From contig QCXZ01000053.1 in the NCBI GenBank assembly GCA_025024175.1, positions 5,890,001 to 5,954,000 of the forward strand: a DNA stretch of 64,000 bases, read 5' to 3'. Both the position numbers and the translations under genes were made by a program. Shown here piece after piece: positions 25,301 to 37,300 of the stretch (positions within the stretch are counted from its first letter, which is position 1; every line of letters starts with the position of its first letter). Under the pieces are notes generated by a model, which saw only the letters and a program-made list of their open reading frames with translations, was not told the DNA's origin and searched no databases. The stretch comes from Rhyzopertha dominica (taxonomy: Eukaryota; Arthropoda; Insecta; Coleoptera; Bostrichidae).

Positions 25301-28300
25301 CAATATACAGTTGCTGAAAACAATGCTTATTTTTCTTGTGTTCAGCATTTTTTTAATTAACAATTTCTAATGTAGTCTATAATTTATTTCCTTAGTTTAA
25401 AGGAATAGGTCTACGTCTGAAGATGGTTTTCTTAGTTTTTTTGTGGATAATACAATTGATAATTTTAAATTATAAATAATTAGAAATTGAACAATACAAG
25501 TGAGTTTTCGTCTAGTATGAGTGAGACCTTTAGCATTAAAAACGTCAAATTTGGTGTTGTATAGAGTATAACAGCGTAATATCTCTTTTGTTTTTTGTCC
25601 GATTTAAATCAAACTGGTGTCAAANGNTAGAGCTCACGAANGTCTATTTAAAAGTTAAAAACCAATTTCTATCTTCAAATCCAAGGCTACCTATGATGCT
25701 GAATTGTAATGAAAAAAAACGAAAAAACATAGTAGGCATTTTTTAATCGGAAAATTTTATTAACAAAACTTGTTGGAAATCATTCAAAACCCCCAAATCC
25801 CAAGTTTGGTGAAATTCCAAAAAAAAAAATAGTTTTGGTAAAAAATTTACTCTGACTGGCGGCGTCATATTTTATAATCAAGTGCTCTNCTTAAATTGAT
25901 TAGTTGTCAAGTGAATCTGTTGACTTTCTATCAGGTTTTTGTATTGTAGCAAATTGAATTTAAATTAAAATGCTTACAATTGCGGAAAAAGTGGAAATTG
26001 TTAGATTAGTTGGTGATAATTTTCGAACAGCGAGGGAAGCTGCTGCAGAATTTAACAATCGGCATCCGGATAGACCACCAATAGACCATGTAAAAGTTTG
26101 GCGAATAAATAACTTATTCAATAGAACTGGTAAAGTGTGCAACAAGACAGACGTGCGAGGGATCATGTTGGAGATGCAGAAATTCTTCGGTTTGTGAGAG
26201 AAAATCCAAGATGTAGCCTAAGAAGAATGTCCATACTTTTAAATGTACCCAAGGATACAATTTGGCGATGCTTTCGTCGAAATAAATTACGTCCTTTCAA
26301 GCCTGTCTTCTTACACACATTAGAGGATGGAGACGAAGGAAGACGGCTCAAATATTGCTCTTGGTGTCAGGGAGAGTTTTTGAACAACCCTAATATTTTC
26401 AAAAATATCTTATTCTCAGATCAAGCGACATTTACAACTAATGGTACAGTGAACTCCCAAAATACTCGAAATTGGTCCGTCGAAAATCCTCATTGGGTTA
26501 TAAATTGTCGACGCCAATATTCAGAAAAGGTGAATGTGTGGTGCGGTATTTTAAATGAAAGAATAATTGGGCCTTACTTCTTTGATGGAAATTTAAATGC
26601 GGAACGAATTATAAATTTTTTGCAAAATGAATTTTCAAACGAAATTGAAAACTTGCCCCTCATTGCTTACAATAACATCATATTTCAACTTGATGGAGCC
26701 CCAATCCACAAAGCATTGGTAGTAAGGAATTGGCTAAACGAAAACTTTCCTCGGAGGTGGTTTGGAAGAAATAGCCCTTTAATTAATTGCCCTCCAAGGT
26801 CACCTGACCTTACACCCTTGGACTATTTTTTGTGGGGATTTTTGAAAAATGAAGTCTACAAAACGCAGCCACCAAATAGTCTGGAACTGAAAAATCAGAT
26901 TAGGCAAGCTTGCGCTGAAATTACACCTGCAACCCTCCGAAAAGTTATGGCCAACAACAGGAAGCGAATTGAGGCATGCATCAGAGCTGACGGAGGTTTG
27001 ATAGAACATAATATTTAATTTTCTTGTGTTGTTTTTATTATTATTAATTCGTATTGTATTTTCAGTTTAAAAATTAAATTTAGAAATAATGATTTTCGAT
27101 TTTTTTTCAAGACCTCATTTTTTGGAATTTTCCGATTAAAAATGCCTACTATGTTTTTTCGTTTTTATAATTACAATTCAGCATCATAGGTAGCCTTGGA
27201 TTTGAAGATAGAAATTGGTTTTTAACTTTTAAATAGACCTTCGTGAGCTCTATCTTTTGACACCAGTTTTATTTAAATCGGACAAAAAACAAAAGAGTTA
27301 TTACGCTGTTACGCTCTTAAATGAGACACACTGTAGAATTGTACAAGCGAAAGCAGAACAGCAAAGGAGACTAAGTGATTGTATGTACAGGATATATCGA
27401 AATAAAATGTAATCGTGGCACAATTACACTGGTCTGCAAGAAATAACTTTTTCTCTTTTATATTTTTATGCGTGATTATCATAGATTTGATGCTTCTGAG
27501 CCGAGATATGGCTATAAAAATTACGTATCACGTATACTTTTTTTGTAATGGATTTTTTGGTAGAACGCTTATTTTACTTAAAATTATAATCAAACATTTA
27601 ATATTTGCACCAATATTTATAAGGAACATTATATTTCGTTCCAAAACACAAAAAAACATTATACAATATAACAACTTGTATATGAGCAGCTTGTAGTTTT
27701 TTCCTTTTCATATCTTCCTTGGTAGTTTCGTTGCGAATCGACCAACAAAATTCTTCGTGCATTGGTTCTGACCACTTCCCATTGTACCGTCTTTCTATAT
27801 GCAATATGTCTTGATAAAACCTTTCTCCATGTTCGTCTGATACTGCGCTAAGATTTTCAGCAGAGGAATCCAAGTGAGAGTTCAAAAAATGAATTTTAAG
27901 TGACATATTGCATTTTAGTGCTTTATGTGAAGAAAGAAGTCCTCGGATTGCCAAGAAAATTGTGACAAACTTCTACAAAAGCGGCCCATGCTATTTTTCT
28001 TCTTTATTTAGTTTTATTGTAAAATTTACCTCCTTTATCAGTTCTCGTATTTGTGGGCCTACAAAGATACTTTCTTTTAATTTTGCGTCGCTGATTCGGG
28101 GTAACTTTGTTTTAAGATACTGAAGCCCTTGGCCATCTTTATTCATACCTTTTGGAAAGTTTTTCATTAAACTCAGCTTTATATGCAGTGGCGGTAAAAC
28201 AAAAATCACTGCACTACATAAAGGTTCGTGGTTTACATTTTTTATTCCGCTCTTCGCGGCGAAATTTTTACTATGTAGTGTTTATCTCTTGCACGGCTGT

Positions 28301-31300
28301 CCCATTCGCATAAAAAACAACAAAATTTGCTAAATCCTCCTTGCAGTCCGGTTAACATTGCTACAACTTTCAGGAGTATTGTGAATATATGATTTTTTCC
28401 ATAGATTTCTTGCATGTTTTTTTTTCATGTGCTAGGGAGACTGCAGGTTATTTATTCCCACTATGAAGCAAAACTGATTTTAGACGAATCAATAAATAGT
28501 CGCCATTGCTCCGATTTTTCAGGAAATTCCAGTTCTTGTAGAAGTCCTTCAGCATACGTGATTCCATAATTTTGTCTTTTGTTATACTACCAGCAAGTCT
28601 TTATCAGAAAATAATTTGTCAGCTTAATTAATTGCAACAGAAAATGTTCCTTCCAGTTATATTGTATTTGTGTGTCATTCCCAATTTTCTGTATACAATC
28701 TTGCAGTAATATTATCATATACGCGTTATTTATTAATAGGTGTTGGACTAACCAAGTACCTGCGCAGGAATTGTGTATTTACAAGTTCAAAAATGACTAG
28801 TATAATAATTGTTCAAACTGCTTACGTAGGAAATCACAAAACTTGCTGACATTATTTTGAAGTTGCATTAGAAACTATCAATTCTAGTTCTCTCTATTAA
28901 GCTATTTTTACTTGTTTAGCTCCCAGAGCGTTGTTTAGTACTAAGGGAACTGAACTGGTAAAGAGGTAAAACCTAAGATGTACCAGATATTTCAGATGAA
29001 CTATTTCTAACGTCGAATTAAACATTTTTTCTTGCTATGGTAAAGTAGTATGAGATGTTGTTAGTCTTTAAAATACAAAATCTTATGCTACAGAACAAGA
29101 AGTAGATGCGAATTGTTTTGGTTATTTATGAAAATATTTTTGTCAGTTTGTATGATCCTCAAACGACTTTAGATTTGAAAAAAGAAGAATAAGAAAGTTT
29201 AGTCATTGTTAGTGTAAGCGGAGTTTACTTTGAGTTGCGATATATGACGAGCTTACCCACTTTAATACAGTCGATATCAGTTCATTTTATCACGTTCTAC
29301 TCACAGTTCTAATAACAGCTCCCAAAATCAACTTTGAACGATCCAGTTGAAAACGCGCGTCGCCCTTTAGTTCCGGTAAGCCTTTTCTTCACGGTATTGA
29401 ACCAAGAACTGAGTCATTTTGTTGTTTAGTTTGGTCTGGGACAAAGAAGCGTACCGATATGGTTTACTAATGCCGCCGATTGTTAAGCGGTCTGGAATTT
29501 TGTGCCATGCGTTTTATTGCTGTGGAAATCATGAATGTGACCTGAGACGAGAAGAATGGTCTTTTAAAATTGTGTTTTTCGTGACGCATTGCCGGGCTGA
29601 AATTTAGCTTTTGTAGCCAAAATAATGCGTGTCACACGGCCCAACGATATTGGGAAATATATTTCAAAGCTTATTTGATTTTTCAGTGCAGTACTCTCTG
29701 TGATATTAGGTTGTGCCGTAGTAATTTCTTTTTAATCTGCGACTGATATTTAGTACAACACGTTTCAAGTAATACTTTAATCAACGTCCATCTTTGTTTG
29801 GTTTTCCTGTTCTGTATCACTACTCATTTTGGATTTGATGAACTTGATTGCCTTTAATTATTCGGTGTAGTGAAGACATACTAATACCGGTTGCTCTTGA
29901 GACTACCCTTTGATTAATATGAGGATTTTCGTCAATAATTTCCAATNCTCTGTCAGGTCCTGTTGCTGTTCTTTCTTTTGACTTTTTCAGTGGTNGCCAG
30001 TTTGTCCTTNAAGTTAATTCAAGTCTCTTGAAAATTGTNTCGGCAGGAGCTCTTNTATTTGGAAAACGTCTGTATAAACGGGCAGCAGCGGAAGCATTTT
30101 TTTTTTTGCATTCGCCATATATCAAAATCATATCTGCTTTTTCATCATTTGAATACATTTTGACTTTTAACAAATACAGTGACAGGAACCATAGCGCATA
30201 GCCGCCATGGATTCCCAATTTATTTTTAAAATAATACCATTATGTAAAATAACCACATTGGCTATGAAAATGGGTTGCATTTTTAATTTCGTCAGGGTCC
30301 TTATCATTCGTGAAACATCCTGTATAGCTAAATGATGTCCCAATGATAGACTTTTATAATTTGTCAGCACTTGTTTTTTCACCATCGCCAGTTCACCGCC
30401 AGCTTGATATGCGCAGGAATTATGACATGACCCTCGTAGTAATATAAGATCATAAGAAACAAAGTCACATTTGTATTGTTTTATTAAGATCACAGGCATT
30501 ACACACACATAGCGACTTACCAGTTCTGGTTGGGTTAACGGCGGAACTTGCAAAAATAAATCGTTTTTCCACCGCTAGTACGCAAAAACTTTTACTATGA
30601 ACGAAACATCTGCCGAGCGTGCGCAGCAAGTGAATGGGCATTTGCGGCGGAATTACTCGTGGAGGGCAGTGATTCCGCCGTACACGCAACTTATTATTCT
30701 ACACATTAGTATCTAGCTATGGCGTTTTGTTGTAATATTAATATCTGGATTGTTCTCTTTTCTTTCAGGAAAGGCTAGCATTGTCAGCGGCGATGCTAGA
30801 ATCACTCATAGTTAGTAACGCCCCTCCTTTGCCAAAAGTCGAACACAGGTCAGTTATTCAGGGCCCGCCGAAGAGCCCGCCGCAAACCAGTATTACTGTA
30901 GAACCTACGGAACCCCTAGACTGTAAGGTAGAACCCGAATCGCGAGTTCCCGAAGTCCCCGAACCGCTGCCAGTCATACGAAGGCCAGAGAAGACGTCGA
31001 GATCTCCAGAAAGCTCGCCCACATCGTCGTACGTCCATCCCGATCTTGCCCACCTGTCCACCCGGGGGATGGAGCAGCAGGAGAGCGCCCCCGTGCATTT
31101 AGCTCCGCCCATGAGTCCCGAGGAACCCGCCGATTTGTCGAACAAGAAACCTGAAAATGTAACTTGTGTGCCTGAAATAGACTATATTAAGGAAGAAATT
31201 AACGATGCCGCCTCGGATTATAGCAATAGTTCCGATCCCGAACGTCTAGAAGTAGATATGTCACAGGTGAGCTATTTATAGAATTCAAATTAATCGGAGA

Positions 31301-34300
31301 TACCGCTGGGCCGGCTATGTCTGCGCTGGGTTGGTGGGGACTGGAGTGGGGAGGTTTGCAGAGTGCACCCAATGAATGGATGCTATTCTTAAATATTTTT
31401 CTGTCTGATGATGGCTTAACTTGGCTGTACTATTTTTTCCTTGGACGAGCTGCTGCCTGGCATTACATATAGCATTTAGGACCTGCTTATTTACTGTTCT
31501 CTTATCGTTTGCAATTTCTGACCATTTTCCTTCCGTTTCATTTGATTTTTCTGTTGCTGTCATTTACTTCCCTAGCTATCTCCTTTTCTTTGGAGTTGTC
31601 CCCAGCCTACAATAGCTTTTTTATTTGAAATCGTAGAGTAGTGGAAAGTTTCCTGATTTTTTGAATTTGATGGTGTTTACGAAAAACAATTGAACATCAT
31701 CTGTCAAAGACATTTACTACAAGTTTGTTATTTTAAAAAGAACGACCCCATTTTTTATAGCGCACTCGATTAAGGGCGTCGAATTAAACAAAAAAGTGTT
31801 AGAATACCAATACCCTATAGTCATTGTTTTTGAGATATTTCAGGTAATATGATTTGTGTTCACAGAACAGTCTACAATTAGTTAACTTTTTTATTTCAAA
31901 TCGTAGCATAGTGGTTTAAACAGGAAAGTTTCTTGATTTTTCCAGAAGAATTTGATGGTGTTTACAAAAGAAATTGAACATCTGTCAAAGATATTGACTA
32001 CAAGTTTGTTATTTTAAATAGAGCTACCCCACCTTTATAGCGCATTCGATTCATCACATAAAATTAAACAAAAAAGTATTATGATATCAATTCCCTATAG
32101 TCCTTTGTTTTTGAGATATTTCAGGTAATATGATTTTTGTTTACAAAACAGTCTACAATAGCTAACTTTTTTATTTGAAATCTTAGAACGATATTCAGTT
32201 GTTTTTTTGTAAACGCCATCAAATTCTTGTCGAAAAATTAAGATACTTTCCCATTTAAACAACTATGCTACAATTTGAAATAGAAGAGTTAGCTATTGTA
32301 GACTGTTTCGTGAACACAAATCATATTACCTGGAATATCGCAAAAACAAGTTACTGTAGGATAGTGGTACCTTAGTACTTTTTGTTTATTAGATGCCCTT
32401 AATCGAGTATGCTATAAAAAATGGGGTCATTCTATTTAAAATAACAAACTTGTAGTCAATATCTTTGACAGATTTCATGTTCAATTGGTTTTTTCATGTA
32501 AACACCATCAAATTCTTCTCGCAAAATCAAGAAACTTTCTCATTTAAACCACTATTATACGATTTCAAATAAAAAAGTTAGCTATTGTAGAGTGTAAGCG
32601 TGAACACCCTGTATATTCCCATTCTTTCTATGATTGTTTTTCCCTACAGAAATCTTGTTGTCTTTTTTCTTTCTGTTTTTCTTAAGCTTGTTCATTAGCT
32701 TGAGCTATTTTGACTCCATATGTCAAGTTTTGTTGCATATGTGGAAAGTATACCTTACTGAAACAAAGAAGAAATATAACAGACTTGGTAAAAGATTTTT
32801 ATTTTGCGTACTTCGGAATTCAGTTACAACAAGAAGATATACAGTGGGTACCACACAAAGCATGTTGTTTTTGTATTGAAACACTGAGAAAATGTGTTTA
32901 TGGTAAACCAAAATGATTGCCATTTGGAACCCCTATGGTGTGGCGGGAGCAAACAAATCATAATAATGATTGCTATTTTTGTTTGAGCAATGTAATGGGA
33001 TATAACTCTAAAATCCGTCACAAAATTGTCCATCCAGTAAAATAACTTTTAAAAAGTTTAATTTCGCAGACCTGTGTAATTATCTTATTCATTTAAAAAA
33101 AAATGTAATTGCTTTTGTGTACATAAATTAACATCCCCAATATTTTCCAGGGCATAGAAGAACACTCCAATTCAACCACAGCGAGCGCCACTTCACCAAC
33201 CCCCGACAACCCCACCGAAGAAGAAGGTGCCCTCTGGCGGGCGCTCTCCCAGAACGGTCACGCGCAGGGAGCGCCGTTGTCGGGAGAGGCCAGCCAGTTG
33301 CTCAGGAAGCTCATAACCTGCCGGAAACTGGGAATGAGCATAACGCCGGCCCCGTCCAACAACAGGAACATCAGGAGTAGTTACGAGCACCGGCAGGAAC
33401 CGGTCAGCTACGAGGGAATGGTGAAGAACACGGGCAGACGCAAACAGAGTTTCCCCACGAAGGCGGCTGTGGAAGAGGGAAGGACGAGGAACGGGAGTCC
33501 TACTCCAGAGATGGAAGTCGATGCTGATTATATTCCCGATTTCACCGGGAATAATCCGTGGTGCAATTTACAGATTGTTAAAACTAAGGTATGTGGTATT
33601 GGTGAATTTTATTTAAAGATTTTATTAAAAGATTGCTCCAGTGCTAAGTTTGAAGTAGAAGATATAATAATAATAATAATAATATTGTTTATTTTCCATT
33701 AGTATATATACAAATTTACAGACAGGAAAAAAAGGCCAATAAATCAGACTGTTTTTTAAAATTCCTGCTTTGACAACTTACTTTAGGTCATCCTGTTAAC
33801 CCTAGATTCTTAAGGCCAAAATATGATGATTTTGTTAATGGTAATTTTCTGAAAAAACTCTTCATTTAAAAAGTACTGCATGTCAAAGTTGAAATTTAAA
33901 AATTGATTTTTAATGTTATAATCCACAGTTTTGGAGCTATCCAGTTGAAATTTGGTACTAGTATGTAGTACTTACATCTAAGTTTACCCCTAAATTATTG
34001 TTAACATTACTATGAGTATAAAAACAAATGAATATCGGGGGGTTTGTAACTTTCTATCCCCCCCTCCAACTTTTTTTGACGTACGCTCATGAGATCAGCG
34101 GATTTTTGTCTAGTACAAAACTTCATTCTCAGTTTTTTTGGTCTTTTGTAATTTTTAGAAAAACGCCGTTTTGTGAAACTTTCCACCTTGCCTATTAGTA
34201 ATAAAAATCCAAGCCTATTTAGAAATGTTGTTAACTATTGATTTGAGCATTAAAGACACATTTAGACGACAAAAATGTTTAAAAAAAAACATAATTTGAG

Positions 34301-37300
34301 CTCCAATATGGCAATAATTTAGCTTTACATGCTAGAGTAGAAAATATCATATCAATAATATTAACCATTTACAACGAGAGGAAAATCATTATTTATTACT
34401 AATAGACAAGGTAGAAAGTCTCACAAAACTGCGTTTGTCTAAAAATTACAAGAGACAAAAAACCTACAATGAAATTTTATGCTAGAAAAAAAATCTGCTG
34501 ATCTCATGGGTATATGTCAAAAAAGTCTCTCCAAAACTGGATTATATTGTAAAAAAAACACAATTTTTAAATTTCAACTTTGACACCCTGTATTTTTAAA
34601 ATGAAGTGTTTTTCAGAAATTTACCAATAACATAATCGTCATATTTTGGCGTCAAGAATCTAGGGTTAACGGGATGACCTACTAATTAACAACCCCCTGT
34701 ATAGATAGCTCTTTAACAAGATATAATTATTTGTACAGATGTAAACATAAAACATATATCAAAGCAATACATAGTGCACAGCAAAATTTAAATACTTGAA
34801 GAAAAATAAATAAAAATAAAAATATACAGTATGGTACCAGCAGGATATTTCAGGTCAGATCAAGTCAGATTCGAGTGATTTTTCTGAAATTGTGCATGGG
34901 CCTATGGGTAATTAAACTGCATTTTCTGGAATGCCCAGCACGTTCCCCTGATCTGGCACCGCTTGATTTTTTTCCTGTGGGGGTGTATCCGAAAAATGGT
35001 ATTTATGCTGACCGGCCACATAATGCAGAAGATTTAAAAGGACGAATCAGGGCAGAAATTCAGAACTTACCTCCAAATATGCTACAAAGAACATTAAAAA
35101 ACTTTCACTCAAGGCTACATTACTGCCAGGAAGTAAATGGGGAACATTTTGAGCATCTTCTGTAATGTAAATCGGGAAAAATACTGCAGAATCATGTTTT
35201 TTTTTCTTTTTGGGTACCCGATTTGCAATAAATTGATCAAACTAGACGAAAATTATCACCAGTCAAGGAAAAATGGTAATACCTGGCCTTTTTGTCCATT
35301 TTAGCGATAATGAAAGTTGTTTTAATTCTTTGTCACGCTCAATTATTGTATTTACACTTTTCTCAACTCAGACGCAAAAAATTGTACAAGTGTGATACAT
35401 TTTTGAAATCAGGAAAAACTATCCTTTTCAATGATGTGCCTTTTGACCCAACATTTCATTAAAAAAAATGCAATTTGCACCCATTCATTCAGATATGTTA
35501 TCAATAGACCCTTGCATAAATCACTGTGAAACGCCATCATTATGTTTCTTTTCAGGGAGGTGCTGGAATGGCAAGGAGGGTCGACTTATCGTGCACGAAC
35601 TGTGGTACGCAGACTACGACGATTTGGAGGCGAAATATTAAAGGTGAAATGGTTTGTAACGCTTGTGGGTTGTACTTTAAACTCCACGGAGTGGACAGAC
35701 CCCACACGATGCGCAGAGACACGATACACACCCGACGCAGACGACCCAAGGCAGCCGATTCCGAAAAGGAACGCTGGAGAAGTAAGGGCCATGCATTTTT
35801 ATCTCAGAGAAGTGAGTTAAACCTACTTGATAGTGACTAGTAAGAAAAAAGAGGATATTGTGGATACAGTAGAGTAGGAGGAAAAAATTGTAGATTTCCA
35901 CTATTTTTAACGTAGTTGTATGTTTGTTTTTTTTTCAGGTATAGCACCGAAGAAAGCGAATAACAACAGCGAAGCTGATACGAACGACATGTTGACGGCA
36001 TTACGAAGACAGCTGCAGCCACATCTGGTAATGGCACTGCAAGGACATAAAACTCCAGACTATTCGGGCACGCAGGTAAATTTTAGGTTTTCCTTTTTTT
36101 TTGTGTTGCTTTGATGTCTTGGTGATATGATATAATAATACAAAAAATCAAATATTTTGTGTTATAAAAGCTAGAAATAAGTAGAACTTTATAAAAGTAG
36201 CTCGTCGTCCAGAACAAGGCTTAAAAGTTAAGGTATCTGTCACTAATGCTGCATCAGAAACATAGTAATTGTCAAATGTCTCAAAACAGCAAAAAACATT
36301 ATATCATTAATATTTATTTTGGATAATACTACTTTAGATTTTTCAGAACCTATTGAAGTTGAAAAATTCAGTAAGTAGACCTAAATACAGTATAGTTTTG
36401 ATAACCCCGATACAAAAGTTTGAAGTTTTTTCAGACACTTGAAGTGTTTATCAATTGTCTAACTTCCACATCCAACAGATGGGAAGTATTGTATCGCTAA
36501 AAAAAATGTCAAAAATTTTTATATGCTCGTTTGCTTTAAAATGGTGGAAACGTAAAAAAAAACAAAATTTGAGTAGAAAAATTTCTTGTCTGTGTCTGTG
36601 GTTTTGTTTGTGACACGATAACTTTCGAAAGACTTAATATATGAACTTGAAATTTGGCATACGTATAAATCTCACCTACCCAAAGTAAGTAGGGGTAAGT
36701 AGGGAAGGGGGCGAAATTGGGGAGTAACTACCCTTTTTGCCAATTTTTATTTTTTATTTTTCATTCGTTTTAGTATGTGATTAGTAGTATAAGTGCGAGT
36801 AATATTCGTCCTTATAAATTTTCGCTGCAGCAAATTGTTTAGAAGATATTAGCCAAAAAGCGTCACTTAAAGAAAACGGTTTTTCCTAAATATCTCCAAA
36901 TACATTTAATATATTCAAAAAATGAGAGTACCATCAGGTAGGAAATAAAATATCTTATAAAAAGTGTCTTAGAAAATTTATCCAAAATTTTGACATTGAC
37001 GAAATATTTCCAAAAAACGTATTGAACTTTGTTTGTATGATTTTTTTAATATTTTGGTATTATATAGAAAATCAAATTTCTGATCGGAAGGCACTCTTGT
37101 AATTTTTTGTTAAGTTAATACTTTTCGAGTTATTTGGAAAAAAAGATTTTAAAAATTTATGTATTTTTGCTAATATCACGAGGACCGTTTGTCTTAGAAA
37201 AAATGTGTAGAGAGAAAAAATGCTCAAAACCTGATAACTAATCGTATAGTACAAGAAATAAAAACGTTAATGTCATTTTGACAATTGGATGTGGAAGTAT

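Noticed and set aside
30167..30553. 128-codon minus-strand frame
   Set aside because: It mostly overlaps the non-coding end of a transposon fragment and has no recognisable protein features.
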